Below, in pieces: positions 1 through 8,692 of a DNA stretch of 64,000 bases. The notes below the pieces were generated by a model. It had not been told where the DNA came from. It ran no database searches and worked only from the letters and a program-made list of their open reading frames with translations. The position numbers and the translations under genes are program-made. Within the stretch, counting starts at the first letter, position 1. Every line of letters starts with the position of its first letter. The stretch spans positions 655,369 through 719,368 of the forward strand of contig JASNZF010000002.1 in NCBI GenBank assembly GCA_048499805.1. The letters are read 5' to 3'. Origin of the DNA: JAWXBA01 sp048499805 (GTDB taxonomy: Bacteria; Gemmatimonadota; Gemmatimonadetes; Gemmatimonadales; GWC2-71-9).

Positions 1-1
1 G

Positions 2-151
2 GTGGGGTTCGTCACTGCCTTCGTCTCGGCGCTGATCGTGGTCAAGGCGTTCCTCGGCTTCGTCGCGCGCCACGACTTCCGCGGCTTCGCGTGGTACCGG
101 ATCGGGTTCGGGCTGCTCCTGCTGGCCTGGTACCTGGGGCCCGGGGCCTGA
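2..151 (+). CDS. uppP: Undecaprenyl-diphosphatase UppP, C-terminal end (partial)
   Basis: Only the last 49 residues are inside the window; the start lies to the left. The tail has two hydrophobic segments around an RHDFRGFAWYRI stretch, which matches the conserved C-terminus of UppP/BacA (usual pattern R-H-x-F-x-x-F-x-W-Y-R-I). The enzyme is a membrane protein that dephosphorylates undecaprenyl diphosphate, recycling the lipid carrier for peptidoglycan and O-antigen. Stop TGA is at 149-151, one base before the next start codon, so it is probably co-transcribed with birA. Confidence 0.8.
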   Translation: MGFVTAFVSALIVVKAFLGFVARHDFRGFAWYRIGFGLLLLAWYLGPGA

Positions 152-152
152 G

Positions 153-860
153 ATGATCCCACCGGTGCGGTGGCTCGATGCCGTGCCTTCCACCCAGGAG
201 GTCGCCCACCTGCTCGCGGAGTCCGGGGCGGTGCACGGCACCGCCGTGGCCGCCCGCGAACAGCGGTCGGGGCGCGGCACCCGCGGCCGGGTCTGGCACT
301 CCCCGCTCGGGGGGCTGTGGCTGAGCGTCGTCTGCCGCCCCGGGCACCAGGCATCCAGCGAGTGCTTCAGCGTCCGGGTCGGCCTGGCGGTGGCCACCGC
401 AATCGCGTCGGTGGCTCCGGAAGCCCCGGCCGTGGCACTCAAGTGGCCCAACGACCTCTACCTGGGCGGCCGCAAGCTGGGGGGGATCCTCTGCGAGGCC
501 CGCTGGCAGGGGGCCGAACTGGCCTGGATCGTCGCGGGGATCGGGATCAACGTGCGCAATCCGATCCCCGGCGAGGTGGCGGCGATCGCCACCTCGCTGG
601 CGGCGGTTGCGCCGCGGCTCACTCCCGAGGAACTGGCGGAGCCGGTCGCACACTTGGTGGCCGCACGCGCCGGGGCGGGCGGGCCGCTCACGCCGATGGA
701 ACTCGCCGAGTTCGACCGGCGTGACTTCCTGCGGGGGCGGCCGGTGGCCGAACCGTTCGCGGGGGTGGCCAGCGGCATCGACCGATCGGGGGCCCTCGCC
801 ATCCAGGGCGACGACGGCCGGACCCACCTGGCGCTGGCCGGCACCGTCGTCCTCGCGTAG
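153..860 (+). CDS. birA: Biotin--[acetyl-CoA-carboxylase] ligase
   Basis: Protein of 235 residues that attaches biotin to the carboxyl carrier protein of acetyl-CoA carboxylase through biotinyl-AMP. Visible family motifs are GRGTRGR (residues 40-46, adenylate loop), KWPND (97-101), GGILCE (110-115) and GIGINV (129-134). There is no N-terminal helix-turn-helix, so this is the monofunctional ligase and not the BirA repressor type. The ATG at 153 sits one base after the uppP stop, and the family normally begins close to this point. Confidence 0.9.
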   Translation: MIPPVRWLDAVPSTQEVAHLLAESGAVHGTAVAAREQRSGRGTRGRVWHSPLGGLWLSVVCRPGHQASSECFSVRVGLAVATAIASVAPEAPAVALKWPNDLYLGGRKLGGILCEARWQGAELAWIVAGIGINVRNPIPGEVAAIATSLAAVAPRLTPEELAEPVAHLVAARAGAGGPLTPMELAEFDRRDFLRGRPVAEPFAGVASGIDRSGALAIQGDDGRTHLALAGTVVLA

Positions 861-869
861 GGCGGCCAA

Positions 870-901
870 TTGCCAAGCGCTGCGAGGGTCGGCTAACTTC
901 C
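870..901 (+). promoter_or_regulatory. Putative promoter of the membrane-protein operon at 934
   Basis: TTGCCA (870-875), an 18-base spacer and TAACTTCC (894-901) lie just after the birA stop. The layout matches other likely promoters in the window (TTG box 22-24 bases before a TAnnTT element). Transcription would start about 30 bases before the ATG at 934, which has CCGGAG as ribosome binding site. Sequence inspection only. Confidence 0.45.
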
Positions 902-933
902 CTGCTTCCACGCCATTCCACTCCGGAGCGACG

Positions 934-1563
934 ATGAGCTCGGCGGTGTCCGCAGAATCCCAGTACGACCAGACGGCCCTGCCGGGCGTGCTCCGCCACG
1001 GCGCCATCCTTGGGGCGGCGCAGGCGGTGTGCGTTCTCCTGTTCAGCCTCGCCTACCGGTTTCTTGAGGGCCCGGCCGAACTCGCCGCCGGCGCGGTCAT
1101 CGTGCTGGTCGGGGTCAGCGCCACGACGGCTCTGCCCGGCCTCTGGACCCGCGCGCGAACCATCGAGGGGATCGCCGGCGCCGCCGGGATCGGCCTGATG
1201 GCCACCGTGGTCTACCTGGTCATCGACGTCGCCGCGCTCCAGCCGCTGGGCACCTACACCAATCGCTGGCTGGAAATCGGGGGAGGCAGCAACTGGTGGT
1301 ATCACCCGATCTGGTGGATGGTCGGAACCTTCCTCCCCTGGATGGGGGCCCAGGTGCTGGCCAACCAGGCGGCGAAGGGTGGCACGCCGTCGGCGCCCGC
1401 GCTGCTCGCGCTCTCCCTCGGGTTGACCGCCGTGGTCGCGGTGGCGGCGATCCTGGTCGGGTTTCCGGGAGCGGCGTGGGGGCTGGGGACGTTCAGCGTC
1501 GCCTTCCTCCCGGGCGTGATGCTTGCCGCCATCGTCACCTCCATCGGGGTGCGGCGCGGCTGA
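934..1563 (+). CDS. Polytopic membrane protein of unknown function
   Basis: 209 residues with about five to six hydrophobic segments and a short charged N-terminus. The start chosen is the ATG at 934, preceded by CCGGAG; the frame is open further upstream but that part lies inside birA. A tryptophan-rich patch near residue 120 (NWWYHPIWWMVG) is distinctive. I do not recognise a family. It is followed after 3 bases by a second small membrane protein, then by a lipoprotein and an NlpC/P60 hydrolase, suggesting an envelope-related operon. Confidence 0.6.
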   Translation: MSSAVSAESQYDQTALPGVLRHGAILGAAQAVCVLLFSLAYRFLEGPAELAAGAVIVLVGVSATTALPGLWTRARTIEGIAGAAGIGLMATVVYLVIDVAALQPLGTYTNRWLEIGGGSNWWYHPIWWMVGTFLPWMGAQVLANQAAKGGTPSAPALLALSLGLTAVVAVAAILVGFPGAAWGLGTFSVAFLPGVMLAAIVTSIGVRRG

Positions 1564-1566
1564 TCG

Positions 1567-1884
1567 ATGCGGGCGCTGCGGTTCGTCCTGCGCATGTTGG
1601 GTTGGCTGCTCACGCCACTGGTGGCGTGGGCAGCTTCGTTTCTGGGGGCCCTGCTCGGCGCCTCGCTGGCCAACGGCCTGGCGCAGGCCCTGCACGGGGT
1701 GCTGCTGACCGTCGCGATGGGCCTCCTCTTCGGGGTCCTGGGCACCCACGCATGGTTGCGCCTGGTGCGTCGCAGTCCCGAGATCCGGGCCGCGCTGAGC
1801 CTCGAGGCGGACGGCACGCCCGGGGCCGTCGAGCCGGAGGTGGCGACCAAACCGCCGCCGCTGCCGAGCGAGGACGCCCGGTGA
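1567..1884 (+). CDS. Small membrane protein of unknown function
   Basis: 105 residues: a basic N-terminus, two hydrophobic segments (about residues 8-38 and 44-62), then a polar Pro- and Glu-rich tail that is probably cytoplasmic. The ATG at 1567 follows the previous stop by 3 bases, and the stop TGA overlaps the next GTG start (GTGA), indicating translational coupling. No family recognised. Confidence 0.6.
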   Translation: MRALRFVLRMLGWLLTPLVAWAASFLGALLGASLANGLAQALHGVLLTVAMGLLFGVLGTHAWLRLVRRSPEIRAALSLEADGTPGAVEPEVATKPPPLPSEDAR

Positions 1885-2255
1885 GGGCCGCCGTGTTCCT
1901 GCTTCTTGCCGTCGGGTGCAGCCGGTCCCCGGAGCCGCCGCCCCCTCCTGAGCCGCCCCCGGCACCGCCCGCCGCACCCGCGGAGGAACTCGCCAGCCGG
2001 CCGATGCCCGGGGTCGAGATCTGGTTCATGGAGGGGCGGCCCGGCCGCGACAGCACCGGGTTCGAATGCTTCGAGCGGACCCTCGAGATCCGCGACTCCG
2101 CCGGCCGGCGGCGGGTGCCGCTCCTCTACACCCTCGACGCCCCGACCCGGCTCGACGACAGCTCGGTCCGGGCCCAGGTCTTCCTGCACTGCCAGCCGGG
2201 CCAGGCCTATCGGGTGGACCTCCGAACCGGCCGCCCGACCCCCCTGCCACAATGA
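1881..2255 (+). CDS. Small lipoprotein with proline-rich linker
   Basis: 124 residues from a GTG start at 1881 that overlaps the preceding stop. The N-terminus is a lipoprotein signal (hydrophobic stretch ending LLAVGC, modified Cys about residue 13), followed by a run of Pro and Glu typical of a tether and a globular part of about 85 residues with two cysteines (STGFECFE and FLHCQPG). Function unknown. The stop overlaps the next ATG by ATGA. Confidence 0.6.
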   Translation: MRAAVFLLLAVGCSRSPEPPPPPEPPPAPPAAPAEELASRPMPGVEIWFMEGRPGRDSTGFECFERTLEIRDSAGRRRVPLLYTLDAPTRLDDSSVRAQVFLHCQPGQAYRVDLRTGRPTPLPQ

Positions 2256-3205
2256 TCCGGGCCCCCCACCTCTGGGCGCTCGGGCTCGTCGCCATCCAGG
2301 GCTGCGCCGCGGCGACCGTTGGCGCCAGCCGCTACCTGGCCGTCGGCGGCAGCGACCTCACCACCTATCAGGTGGCCCGCGAGGCGCCGCTGGTGGGCCC
2401 GATCAACTATGAGACGAAGGCCGTCTTCCACCCGGAGGCGAGCGGGACCACGGGGTGGATGGCCGGGGTGGGGGCGGACCTGGTGATCCTCGCCGGCTCC
2501 CCCGACTCCCCCTATGTGATTGGAGGCGTCGAGGCCGGGATTGGCACCCGGGACCAACCAGGTACCTGGGCGTCCTGGTCGGTCGGGCTCGGGACCCAGT
2601 TGCTCCGGATGGGGCCGCTCGGTCTGCGCGGGGAGGCGCGCTATCGGCGCCTCTCCGCCGAGACGCGCAAGGGGCTGGAGCTTGGCTTCCGGATCGGTCG
2701 AGGGTGGCGCCCGGAATCCACCGGTCCGGTGATCCCGGGGACGCCGCGCGCCACGGTCCCCCGGACCCTGCCGGTGCCGCTGGTCACCGGGGGGGAGAGC
2801 CGAGGCAACAGCGAGGCGACGCGCAGCACGGTGGTTGGGATCGCCACCGAGGCGATGGGCACTCCCTACCGCTGGGGTGGGAGCAGCGCCGACGGGTTCG
2901 ACTGCTCGGGGTTGATCCAGTTCGCCTATCGCGAGGTGGGGGTCGCCCTGCCGCGGCGGAGCGTGGAACAGGCCACCGCGGGCGAACCCGTTGCCCGGGA
3001 GGTCGGCGGACTGCTGCCCGGTGACATCCTGACCTTCGCCACCGGGACGACCGGGGTGGTGTCGCACGTCGGGCTCTATATCGGCGATGGCCGCTTCATC
3101 CACAGCGCCACCGGCGGGGTGCAGATCAGCCGGCTGAGCCCCACCGACCCCTACGGTCGCTGGTGGTGGGAGCGCTGGCTGGGCGCCCGCCGGATCGTGC
3201 CCTAG
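2252..3205 (+). CDS. NlpC/P60 family cell-wall hydrolase with barrel-like N-terminal region
   Basis: 317 residues. The C-terminal 120 residues are an NlpC/P60 cysteine peptidase: Cys218 in GFDCSGL, His272 in VSHVGLY and His284 in FIHSATG form the expected catalytic set. Such enzymes cut D-Glu-meso-DAP bonds in peptidoglycan peptides. The N-terminus looks like a signal sequence with possible lipidation at Cys18 (AIQGC). Residues 20-165 are Gly-rich alternating segments resembling beta strands, unlike the usual SH3 modules of this family. The gene ends 4 bp inside the convergent gene at 3202. Confidence 0.85.
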   Translation: MIRAPHLWALGLVAIQGCAAATVGASRYLAVGGSDLTTYQVAREAPLVGPINYETKAVFHPEASGTTGWMAGVGADLVILAGSPDSPYVIGGVEAGIGTRDQPGTWASWSVGLGTQLLRMGPLGLRGEARYRRLSAETRKGLELGFRIGRGWRPESTGPVIPGTPRATVPRTLPVPLVTGGESRGNSEATRSTVVGIATEAMGTPYRWGGSSADGFDCSGLIQFAYREVGVALPRRSVEQATAGEPVAREVGGLLPGDILTFATGTTGVVSHVGLYIGDGRFIHSATGGVQISRLSPTDPYGRWWWERWLGARRIVP

Positions 3206-4257
3206 GGGGTCTCGAACTCCTGCCGGGCGCCGGCGCCGCCGGAGGTAATGGCCTGCAGGTCGGCACGGATTCCGGGATTGCTCTGGTCCACCCTGGGCCA
3301 CTCCCGCAGGTCGCTCGGCGCAAACAGCCCGATCAGGATCCCCATCGCCCCGTTGACGATCGTCGTGCCGGTCGGGTTGTCGTACACCGCCGTCAACCGA
3401 TACCGCCGGCCGGCATGCATCCGCAGGCCATCCCCCCGCACGCCGAACAGGTTCCGTTCCACTTCCTGGATCACCCCCCCGGGTCCGAGGCGTGCCTTGA
3501 GGTGCACCAGCTCGCGCCCGGACTCCACCTCCTGCAGGAGGAGATCGACGGCGTGGTCGTGCAGGTGCCCGCCGGCGCCCAGCAGGCGACCGTCGATCGG
3601 CAGGGTGAACTCGAACTGCTTCTCGGAGCGGCCCGGCGGCAGGTCATAGCTGTCGGTCTGCCCGGCGCCCCGGTAGTTGACGTCCACGTAGAGGGGCAGG
3701 ACGTCCAGCGGCCTGGGATTGAGGTTGGTGGGACTCCATCGGTAGGTCACCACCAGTTCCACGCCGGGGATCTCCTTGCCGGTGTCGTTGGCCCAGGCAG
3801 CCACCAGCCCCATTGCCGTCCCGGCGGACATCGGGAAGCCGACCGTCCTCGGCAGCTCCACGTCGCCGGTTTCGCTGCCCGCCGCCATGGTGCGCTCCAC
3901 CGCATCGTACAGCAGGGCGCGGCGCTCGAGGTTCATCATGTTGACATGGTGGATCAGGGAGCGGGGCAGGGCCCGGCCGGACTGGTCCACGAGGGCGACC
4001 GAGAAGCCGTAGAGCCAGCCCGCCATCGGCCACTGGAAGGGGAGGAAGGGGGTCTGTGCCCCCGGGGCATCGTGCGCGCCGTGGTGGGCGTGGTCCATGG
4101 CGCCCTGACCGGCGGGGATCGTGAAGGGGCCCGCGCGGAGGACCACCTCGCGCCGAGTGGAATCGACGCGAACGGAGATCGCCGGGTCGGGCGCGAGGCG
4201 GGTGGTGTCGCTCGGGGCGGCGGCGCCCAGCGCGAGGGCGAGCAGCGTGGGGAACAT
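3202..4257 (-). CDS. Secreted protein with PHM-like candidate copper-site residues
   Basis: 351 residues with a short signal peptide. Three features suggest a copper type II monooxygenase or SURNod19-like fold: a HH pair at 103-104 (LIHHVN), an H-x-H-D-H cluster at 231-235 (GGHLHDH) and Met305 in NGAMGI. In peptidylglycine monooxygenase-type proteins, copper is held by a HH pair plus His on one side and HxH plus Met on the other. A His-rich MDHAHHGAHD at 54-63 could also bind metal. The assignment is inference from spacing; substrate unknown. It runs opposite to groES and has a large upstream gap. Confidence 0.5.
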   Translation of the reverse strand: MFPTLLALALGAAAPSDTTRLAPDPAISVRVDSTRREVVLRAGPFTIPAGQGAMDHAHHGAHDAPGAQTPFLPFQWPMAGWLYGFSVALVDQSGRALPRSLIHHVNMMNLERRALLYDAVERTMAAGSETGDVELPRTVGFPMSAGTAMGLVAAWANDTGKEIPGVELVVTYRWSPTNLNPRPLDVLPLYVDVNYRGAGQTDSYDLPPGRSEKQFEFTLPIDGRLLGAGGHLHDHAVDLLLQEVESGRELVHLKARLGPGGVIQEVERNLFGVRGDGLRMHAGRRYRLTAVYDNPTGTTIVNGAMGILIGLFAPSDLREWPRVDQSNPGIRADLQAITSGGAGARQEFETP

Positions 4258-4358
4258 GGTGCGTCCTTCTTGGGGGTCCGGGGGTGCGGGTCCTCAAGAC
4301 ACCTGAACCCCTAGGATGGCCATTTTGTTCCCGGGCGTCAAGAGTTGGTCGTGGCGTC

Positions 4359-4375
4359 CCTGCCACCGTGGCAGG
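4359..4375. repeat. Short perfect inverted repeat in the groES upstream gap
   Basis: CCTGCCAC (4359-4366), one base, then GTGGCAGG (4368-4375). It lies about midway between the leftward gene ending its promoter region near 4257 and the first CIRCE-like site. It could be an operator or a small hairpin in the leftward leader. No T-tract follows on either strand, so it is unlikely to be a terminator. Confidence 0.35.
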
Positions 4376-4397
4376 CCGGACCGGCGTGCTGGCAGCT

Positions 4398-4424
4398 CTG
4401 GCACTCGGCCGCTGTGACTGCCAA
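4398..4424 (+). promoter_or_regulatory. Second, imperfect CIRCE-like operator
   Basis: CTGGCACTC (4398-4406), a 9-base spacer, then GACTGCCAA (4416-4424). The left arm is identical to that of the groES CIRCE at 4522 and the right arm differs at one base, with the same 9-base spacing. HrcA binds CIRCE (consensus TTAGCACTC-N9-GAGTGCTAA). It lies 97 bases upstream of the main element, so it could be a secondary HrcA site or act on the divergent gene. Confidence 0.5.
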
Positions 4425-4481
4425 CGCCATAATGACCGATAAAACAGGCACTTAGGTTGCGCAGGCGGGTCGCGGCACCGC

Positions 4482-4511
4482 TTGACTCTGCGGTGCGATA
4501 CGGTATGTTTG
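4482..4511 (+). promoter_or_regulatory. groESL promoter
   Basis: TTGACT (4482-4487), a 16-base spacer and TATGTTTG (4504-4511). The element fits a vegetative sigma70-type promoter with a downstream TTTG extension. The predicted start, about 4516, is immediately before the CIRCE operator, the standard arrangement for HrcA-repressed groESL. Confidence 0.75.
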
Positions 4512-4521
4512 ACCTCGAATT

Positions 4522-4548
4522 CTGGCACTCTTGGTCGAAGAGTGCCAA
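4522..4548 (+). promoter_or_regulatory. CIRCE operator of groESL (HrcA binding site)
   Basis: CTGGCACTC (4522-4530), 9-base spacer, GAGTGCCAA (4540-4548); the inner 8 bases of each arm (TGGCACTC/GAGTGCCA) are perfectly complementary. It matches the CIRCE consensus at all core positions and sits between the promoter and groES. It implies heat-shock control by an HrcA repressor encoded elsewhere. Confidence 0.9.
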
Positions 4549-4601
4549 GCCCCATCCGCCCCTTGGGCGGTCCGTCATTCACGTTGTGGAGGCATCACCC
4601 C

Positions 4602-4913
4602 ATGGCCAGTGCCAAGCCGAAGAGCAAGCTCAAGATCCATCCCCTCGAGGATCGCGTCGTGATCCGCCCCGCCGACGAGGCGGCCCAGATGCGGGGCGGG
4701 CTCTACATCCCCGACACCGCCAAGGAAAAGCCCACCCAGGGTGAAGTGATCGCCGCCGGCCCGGGCCGGACCGAAAAGGGCGTCCGGGTCCCGATGGACC
4801 TGGCGGTGGGCGACACGGTGATCTACGGCAAGTACAGCGGCACCCCGTTCACGCTGGACGACGAGGAAGTCATCATCATCAAGGCTTCCGACGTCCTCGC
4901 GAAGCTCGGCTGA
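4602..4913 (+). CDS. groES: Co-chaperonin GroES
   Basis: 103 residues; forms the heptameric lid of the GroEL cage in the cytoplasm. The family pattern is clear: LKIHPLEDRVVI near the N-terminus, the mobile loop around residue 30 (AAQMRGGLYIP), GEVIAAGPG and a C-terminal EEVIIIKASDVLA. The start at 4602 is chosen because GTGGAGG at 4586-4592 gives good spacing; the frame is open upstream but that part holds the promoter and CIRCE. It has a slightly extended basic N-terminus (MASAKPKSK). groEL follows after 32 bases. Confidence 0.95.
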   Translation: MASAKPKSKLKIHPLEDRVVIRPADEAAQMRGGLYIPDTAKEKPTQGEVIAAGPGRTEKGVRVPMDLAVGDTVIYGKYSGTPFTLDDEEVIIIKASDVLAKLG

Positions 4914-4945
4914 CCGCGACTCATCACTCCAGGAGAGACTGATCC

Positions 4946-6577
<1,632 letters not shown>

Positions 6578-6600
6578 CCCGTCGCCAGCAACCAGGATCG

Positions 6601-6631
6601 TCGGCGGGGGGGCCATCGGCCCCCCCGTCGT
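6601..6631 (+). terminator. groESL terminator hairpin
   Basis: GGGGGGGCC (6606-6614), loop ATC, GGCCCCCCC (6618-6626), extendable by about four more pairs including one GU. It lies 24 bases after the groEL stop. No long T-run follows (GTCGTCGTC), but the stem is very stable. Confidence 0.7.
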
Positions 6632-6703
6632 CGTCTGGTGGAGCCCGGGCCCCGGCCGGATTATCTTGGGTCAGGAATCGTTCATTCAGCGGGGAGTGTC
6701 TGG

Positions 6704-7096
6704 ATGCGTGGGACAACCTTGGTGGTGCTGGCGATGCTGGCCGGGGCCGTGCCCGCCGCGGGACAGCAGTTGCCGAACATCGAAGGGACCTGGGAGGTCT
6801 CCCTCAAGGACAAGGATCGCAAGGATGTGCCGCGGACCGTGATCGTGCGCGCTGATTCCAGCGCCAGCTGGGGCGAGGAACATGTCCGCTGGCGGGTGGT
6901 GCGCGGGCCGAAGATCATGCTCGCCATCGGCGGCGAGTGGGAGGTGTACGACATCCGCCTCCGGGGCACCCAGCTCACCCTCTCCGGCGGCGACCTGCCC
7001 GACCCGGTGACCCTCCGGCGGACCGGCCCCGCGTCGCCGCGGCCGGCCAACGTGCCGGTGCCCCCGGATCCCGGCCCCGTCCCTCCGCGCCGCTGA
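6704..7096 (+). CDS. Small secreted protein of unknown function
   Basis: 130 residues from ATG 6704 (GGGAG upstream). Residues 1-21 form a signal peptide ending AAG. The mature part, with IEGTWEVSL near its start, reads like a small beta-sheet or lipocalin-like domain, followed by a Pro-rich tail. The annotation stops at exported hypothetical. A TATCTTGG element at 6662-6669 could be its -10 region. A terminator follows directly. Confidence 0.6.
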   Translation: MRGTTLVVLAMLAGAVPAAGQQLPNIEGTWEVSLKDKDRKDVPRTVIVRADSSASWGEEHVRWRVVRGPKIMLAIGGEWEVYDIRLRGTQLTLSGGDLPDPVTLRRTGPASPRPANVPVPPDPGPVPPRR

Positions 7097-7110
7097 CCGC
7101 CACGGGCCCC

Positions 7111-7136
7111 GCCCCCTCCCAACATCGGGAGGGGGC
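7111..7136 (+). terminator. Intrinsic terminator hairpin
   Basis: GCCCCCTCCC (7111-7120), loop AACATC, GGGAGGGGGC (7127-7136): a perfect 10-bp stem, followed by TCTTCGTATT. It lies 15 bases after the stop of the gene at 6704. Confidence 0.7.
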
Positions 7137-7161
7137 TCTTCGTATTCCCATCGTCACCTTC

Positions 7162-7193
7162 GGCACGTTCCCGCTCTGGCACGTTCCCGCTCT
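7162..7193. repeat. Tandem duplication of a 16-bp unit
   Basis: GGCACGTTCCCGCTCT occurs twice head to tail (7162-7177 and 7178-7193) with no mismatch. It lies between a terminator and the start at 7217, so it occupies the expected promoter/operator region of the next gene. Two identical sites one and a half helical turns apart could be an activator or repressor binding pair, or a recent slippage product. Confidence 0.6.
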
Positions 7194-7216
7194 CGACTTC
7201 CTCAACCGGTATCCGG

Positions 7217-7858
7217 ATGTCCGCCTCTCCCTCGATCATTGCGCGGCAGACCCGCCGACTCGCCGCCCTGCTGCTGGTGCTCACCACTGCGGCCCCGGTG
7301 GCCCGGGCGCAGGGGGCGGGGATGGAGGTCTACGTCGGTCAGTACAGCCCGACCCAGGACCTCTTTCAGGTGACCCGCGCCGGCGAGGCCGGGACCTTCC
7401 GCCTGAACAGCGGCTCGTCCAAGGGCGGGGTCGTGGCGCTGGACCTGAACCAGCGGGTGGGGTTGCGGGTCTCCGGCGGCGAGGTCGAGACCGCGCTCGC
7501 CTTCACCCCTTCGGGCTCGGGCCGGGCATGGGAAACACCGGCGGTGCTGCGCCACGCCAGTGTCCAGGGCGCGCTTGGGCTCACCCGCGGCGGCCGGATG
7601 GCACAGCCCTATGTGTCGCTTGGCATCAGCTACGCGCAGCGCAAGGGGGAGGCATTCGAGGGTCAGACCAGGCCGACCAGCTATGGCATGGCCCTCGGCG
7701 CTGGCCTCCGGGTGCGGGTCTCGGCGCTGGCGATGAGCATGGGGGTGGAGGTGCTTGATTACTCGGCGACCTACGACGTGGTGGGACGTCCGCCCCGGGA
7801 CTTCATCCAGCGCGATGTGCTGCTCCGCCTGGGAGGCGGCGTCGCGGTGGGTCGCTGA
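7217..7858 (+). CDS. Outer-membrane beta-barrel-like protein
   Basis: 213 residues with a signal peptide (hydrophobic segment 16-28, cleavage near ARAQG). The mature part is built of alternating polar/hydrophobic strands with glycines at turns (MEVYVGQY, VGLRVSGG, LGISYAQR, MALGAGLRVRV, LRLGGGVAVG), as in small outer-membrane barrels. No specific family identified. It ends 3 bases before the convergent gene at 7862. Confidence 0.6.
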   Translation: MSASPSIIARQTRRLAALLLVLTTAAPVARAQGAGMEVYVGQYSPTQDLFQVTRAGEAGTFRLNSGSSKGGVVALDLNQRVGLRVSGGEVETALAFTPSGSGRAWETPAVLRHASVQGALGLTRGGRMAQPYVSLGISYAQRKGEAFEGQTRPTSYGMALGAGLRVRVSALAMSMGVEVLDYSATYDVVGRPPRDFIQRDVLLRLGGGVAVGR

Positions 7859-7861
7859 GGA

Positions 7862-8692
7862 TCAACGCTGTTGGTGGTCGGCCAGGGCCTCCTGGTCGGC
7901 CCCATGCTCGAGCCAGTCGAAGGCCAGCATGATCGGGTCGAGCGGCACGGCCTGACCGGCTACGTCCAGTCGCCCCCGGTATCCCGCCTCCTGAAGCACG
8001 GCACCCACCCGCTCCCGGGCATGTTCGGGAGTGTTGCACTGCTGGCTCAGGTGCGCGAGCACCACGGCCTGCAGCCCGGGGTGGAACAGTTCCCGAATCA
8101 GCTCGGCGGCGTCGCCGTTCGACAGGTGCCCCCCGAATCCCGCGATCCGCTGCTGGACCGAAACGGGGTAGGCGCTGGTGCGGAGCAGCACCTCATCGTA
8201 GTTCGCCTCGAGCACCAGCGCCGAAAGGTTCCGGAACAGCCAGCGGACCGCGGTGGTGGGACGCCCGAGGTCGGTTGCATACCCGATCCGCAGCCCCGAC
8301 CCGGTGGAAACCGCGAGCGCCATCGGTTCCGCGGCGTCGTGGCTCGTGCTGGCACCCTCGACCAGGAACGGGCCCAGCTCCCGGGGGGCAGAACCGGAGA
8401 TGGGGATCCGGGGCGTCTTGCCGGTGGTCTTGAGGGCGGCCAGGGTTCCCGCCGAGGCCACGATCGGGATCCGGTGGCGGTCGGCGAGGCGGGCGGCTCC
8501 CTGGGCGTGATCGCCATGCTCGTGGGTCAGCACGATCCCCACGGCCTGCCCCAGGTCCACCCCGGCTGCCATGGCGCGGCGCTCGACCTCGCGGGCGCTG
8601 AACCCGGCATCGACCAGGACGACCGCACCGTCGGAGGAGATCGCGCAGCAGTTGCCGCGCGACCCCGAGCCGAGGACGTGCAGGATCGCCAT
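7862..8692 (-). CDS. MBL-fold metallo-hydrolase, YycJ/WalJ-like
   Basis: 276 residues. The metallo-beta-lactamase signature HEHGDH is present near residue 57, together with the N-terminal GSGSRGNC motif and a downstream SHDA. The GSGSxGN start plus VDAGFSAREVERR is typical of the YycJ/WalJ group of DNA- or RNA-processing-like MBL proteins (5' exonuclease activity is known for some). Cytoplasmic, two metal ions expected. The ATG (CAT at 8690-8692) is just after the upstream gene's stop, so it is the last gene of a leftward cluster with the GlmU-like gene and manC. Confidence 0.8.
   Translation of the reverse strand: MAILHVLGSGSRGNCCAISSDGAVVLVDAGFSAREVERRAMAAGVDLGQAVGIVLTHEHGDHAQGAARLADRHRIPIVASAGTLAALKTTGKTPRIPISGSAPRELGPFLVEGASTSHDAAEPMALAVSTGSGLRIGYATDLGRPTTAVRWLFRNLSALVLEANYDEVLLRTSAYPVSVQQRIAGFGGHLSNGDAAELIRELFHPGLQAVVLAHLSQQCNTPEHARERVGAVLQEAGYRGRLDVAGQAVPLDPIMLAFDWLEHGADQEALADHQQR

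Larger units (their letters stand above)
4258..4601. other. groES upstream intergenic region
   Basis: 344 bases between divergent genes. It holds an inverted repeat (4359-4375), an imperfect CIRCE (4398-4424), the promoter and main CIRCE. The part 4258-4358 belongs to the leftward gene's upstream region and shows no clear promoter. Confidence 0.7.

Noticed and set aside
153..860. BirA as a transcriptional repressor
   Set aside because: The N-terminal helix-turn-helix of the repressor type is missing; the 235 residues hold only the ligase domain.
7162..7193. Sigma-54 promoter (TGGCAC-like) in the tandem repeat
   Set aside because: TGGCACG is present, but the required GC doublet 10 bases after GG is replaced by CT, and no TTGCA follows.
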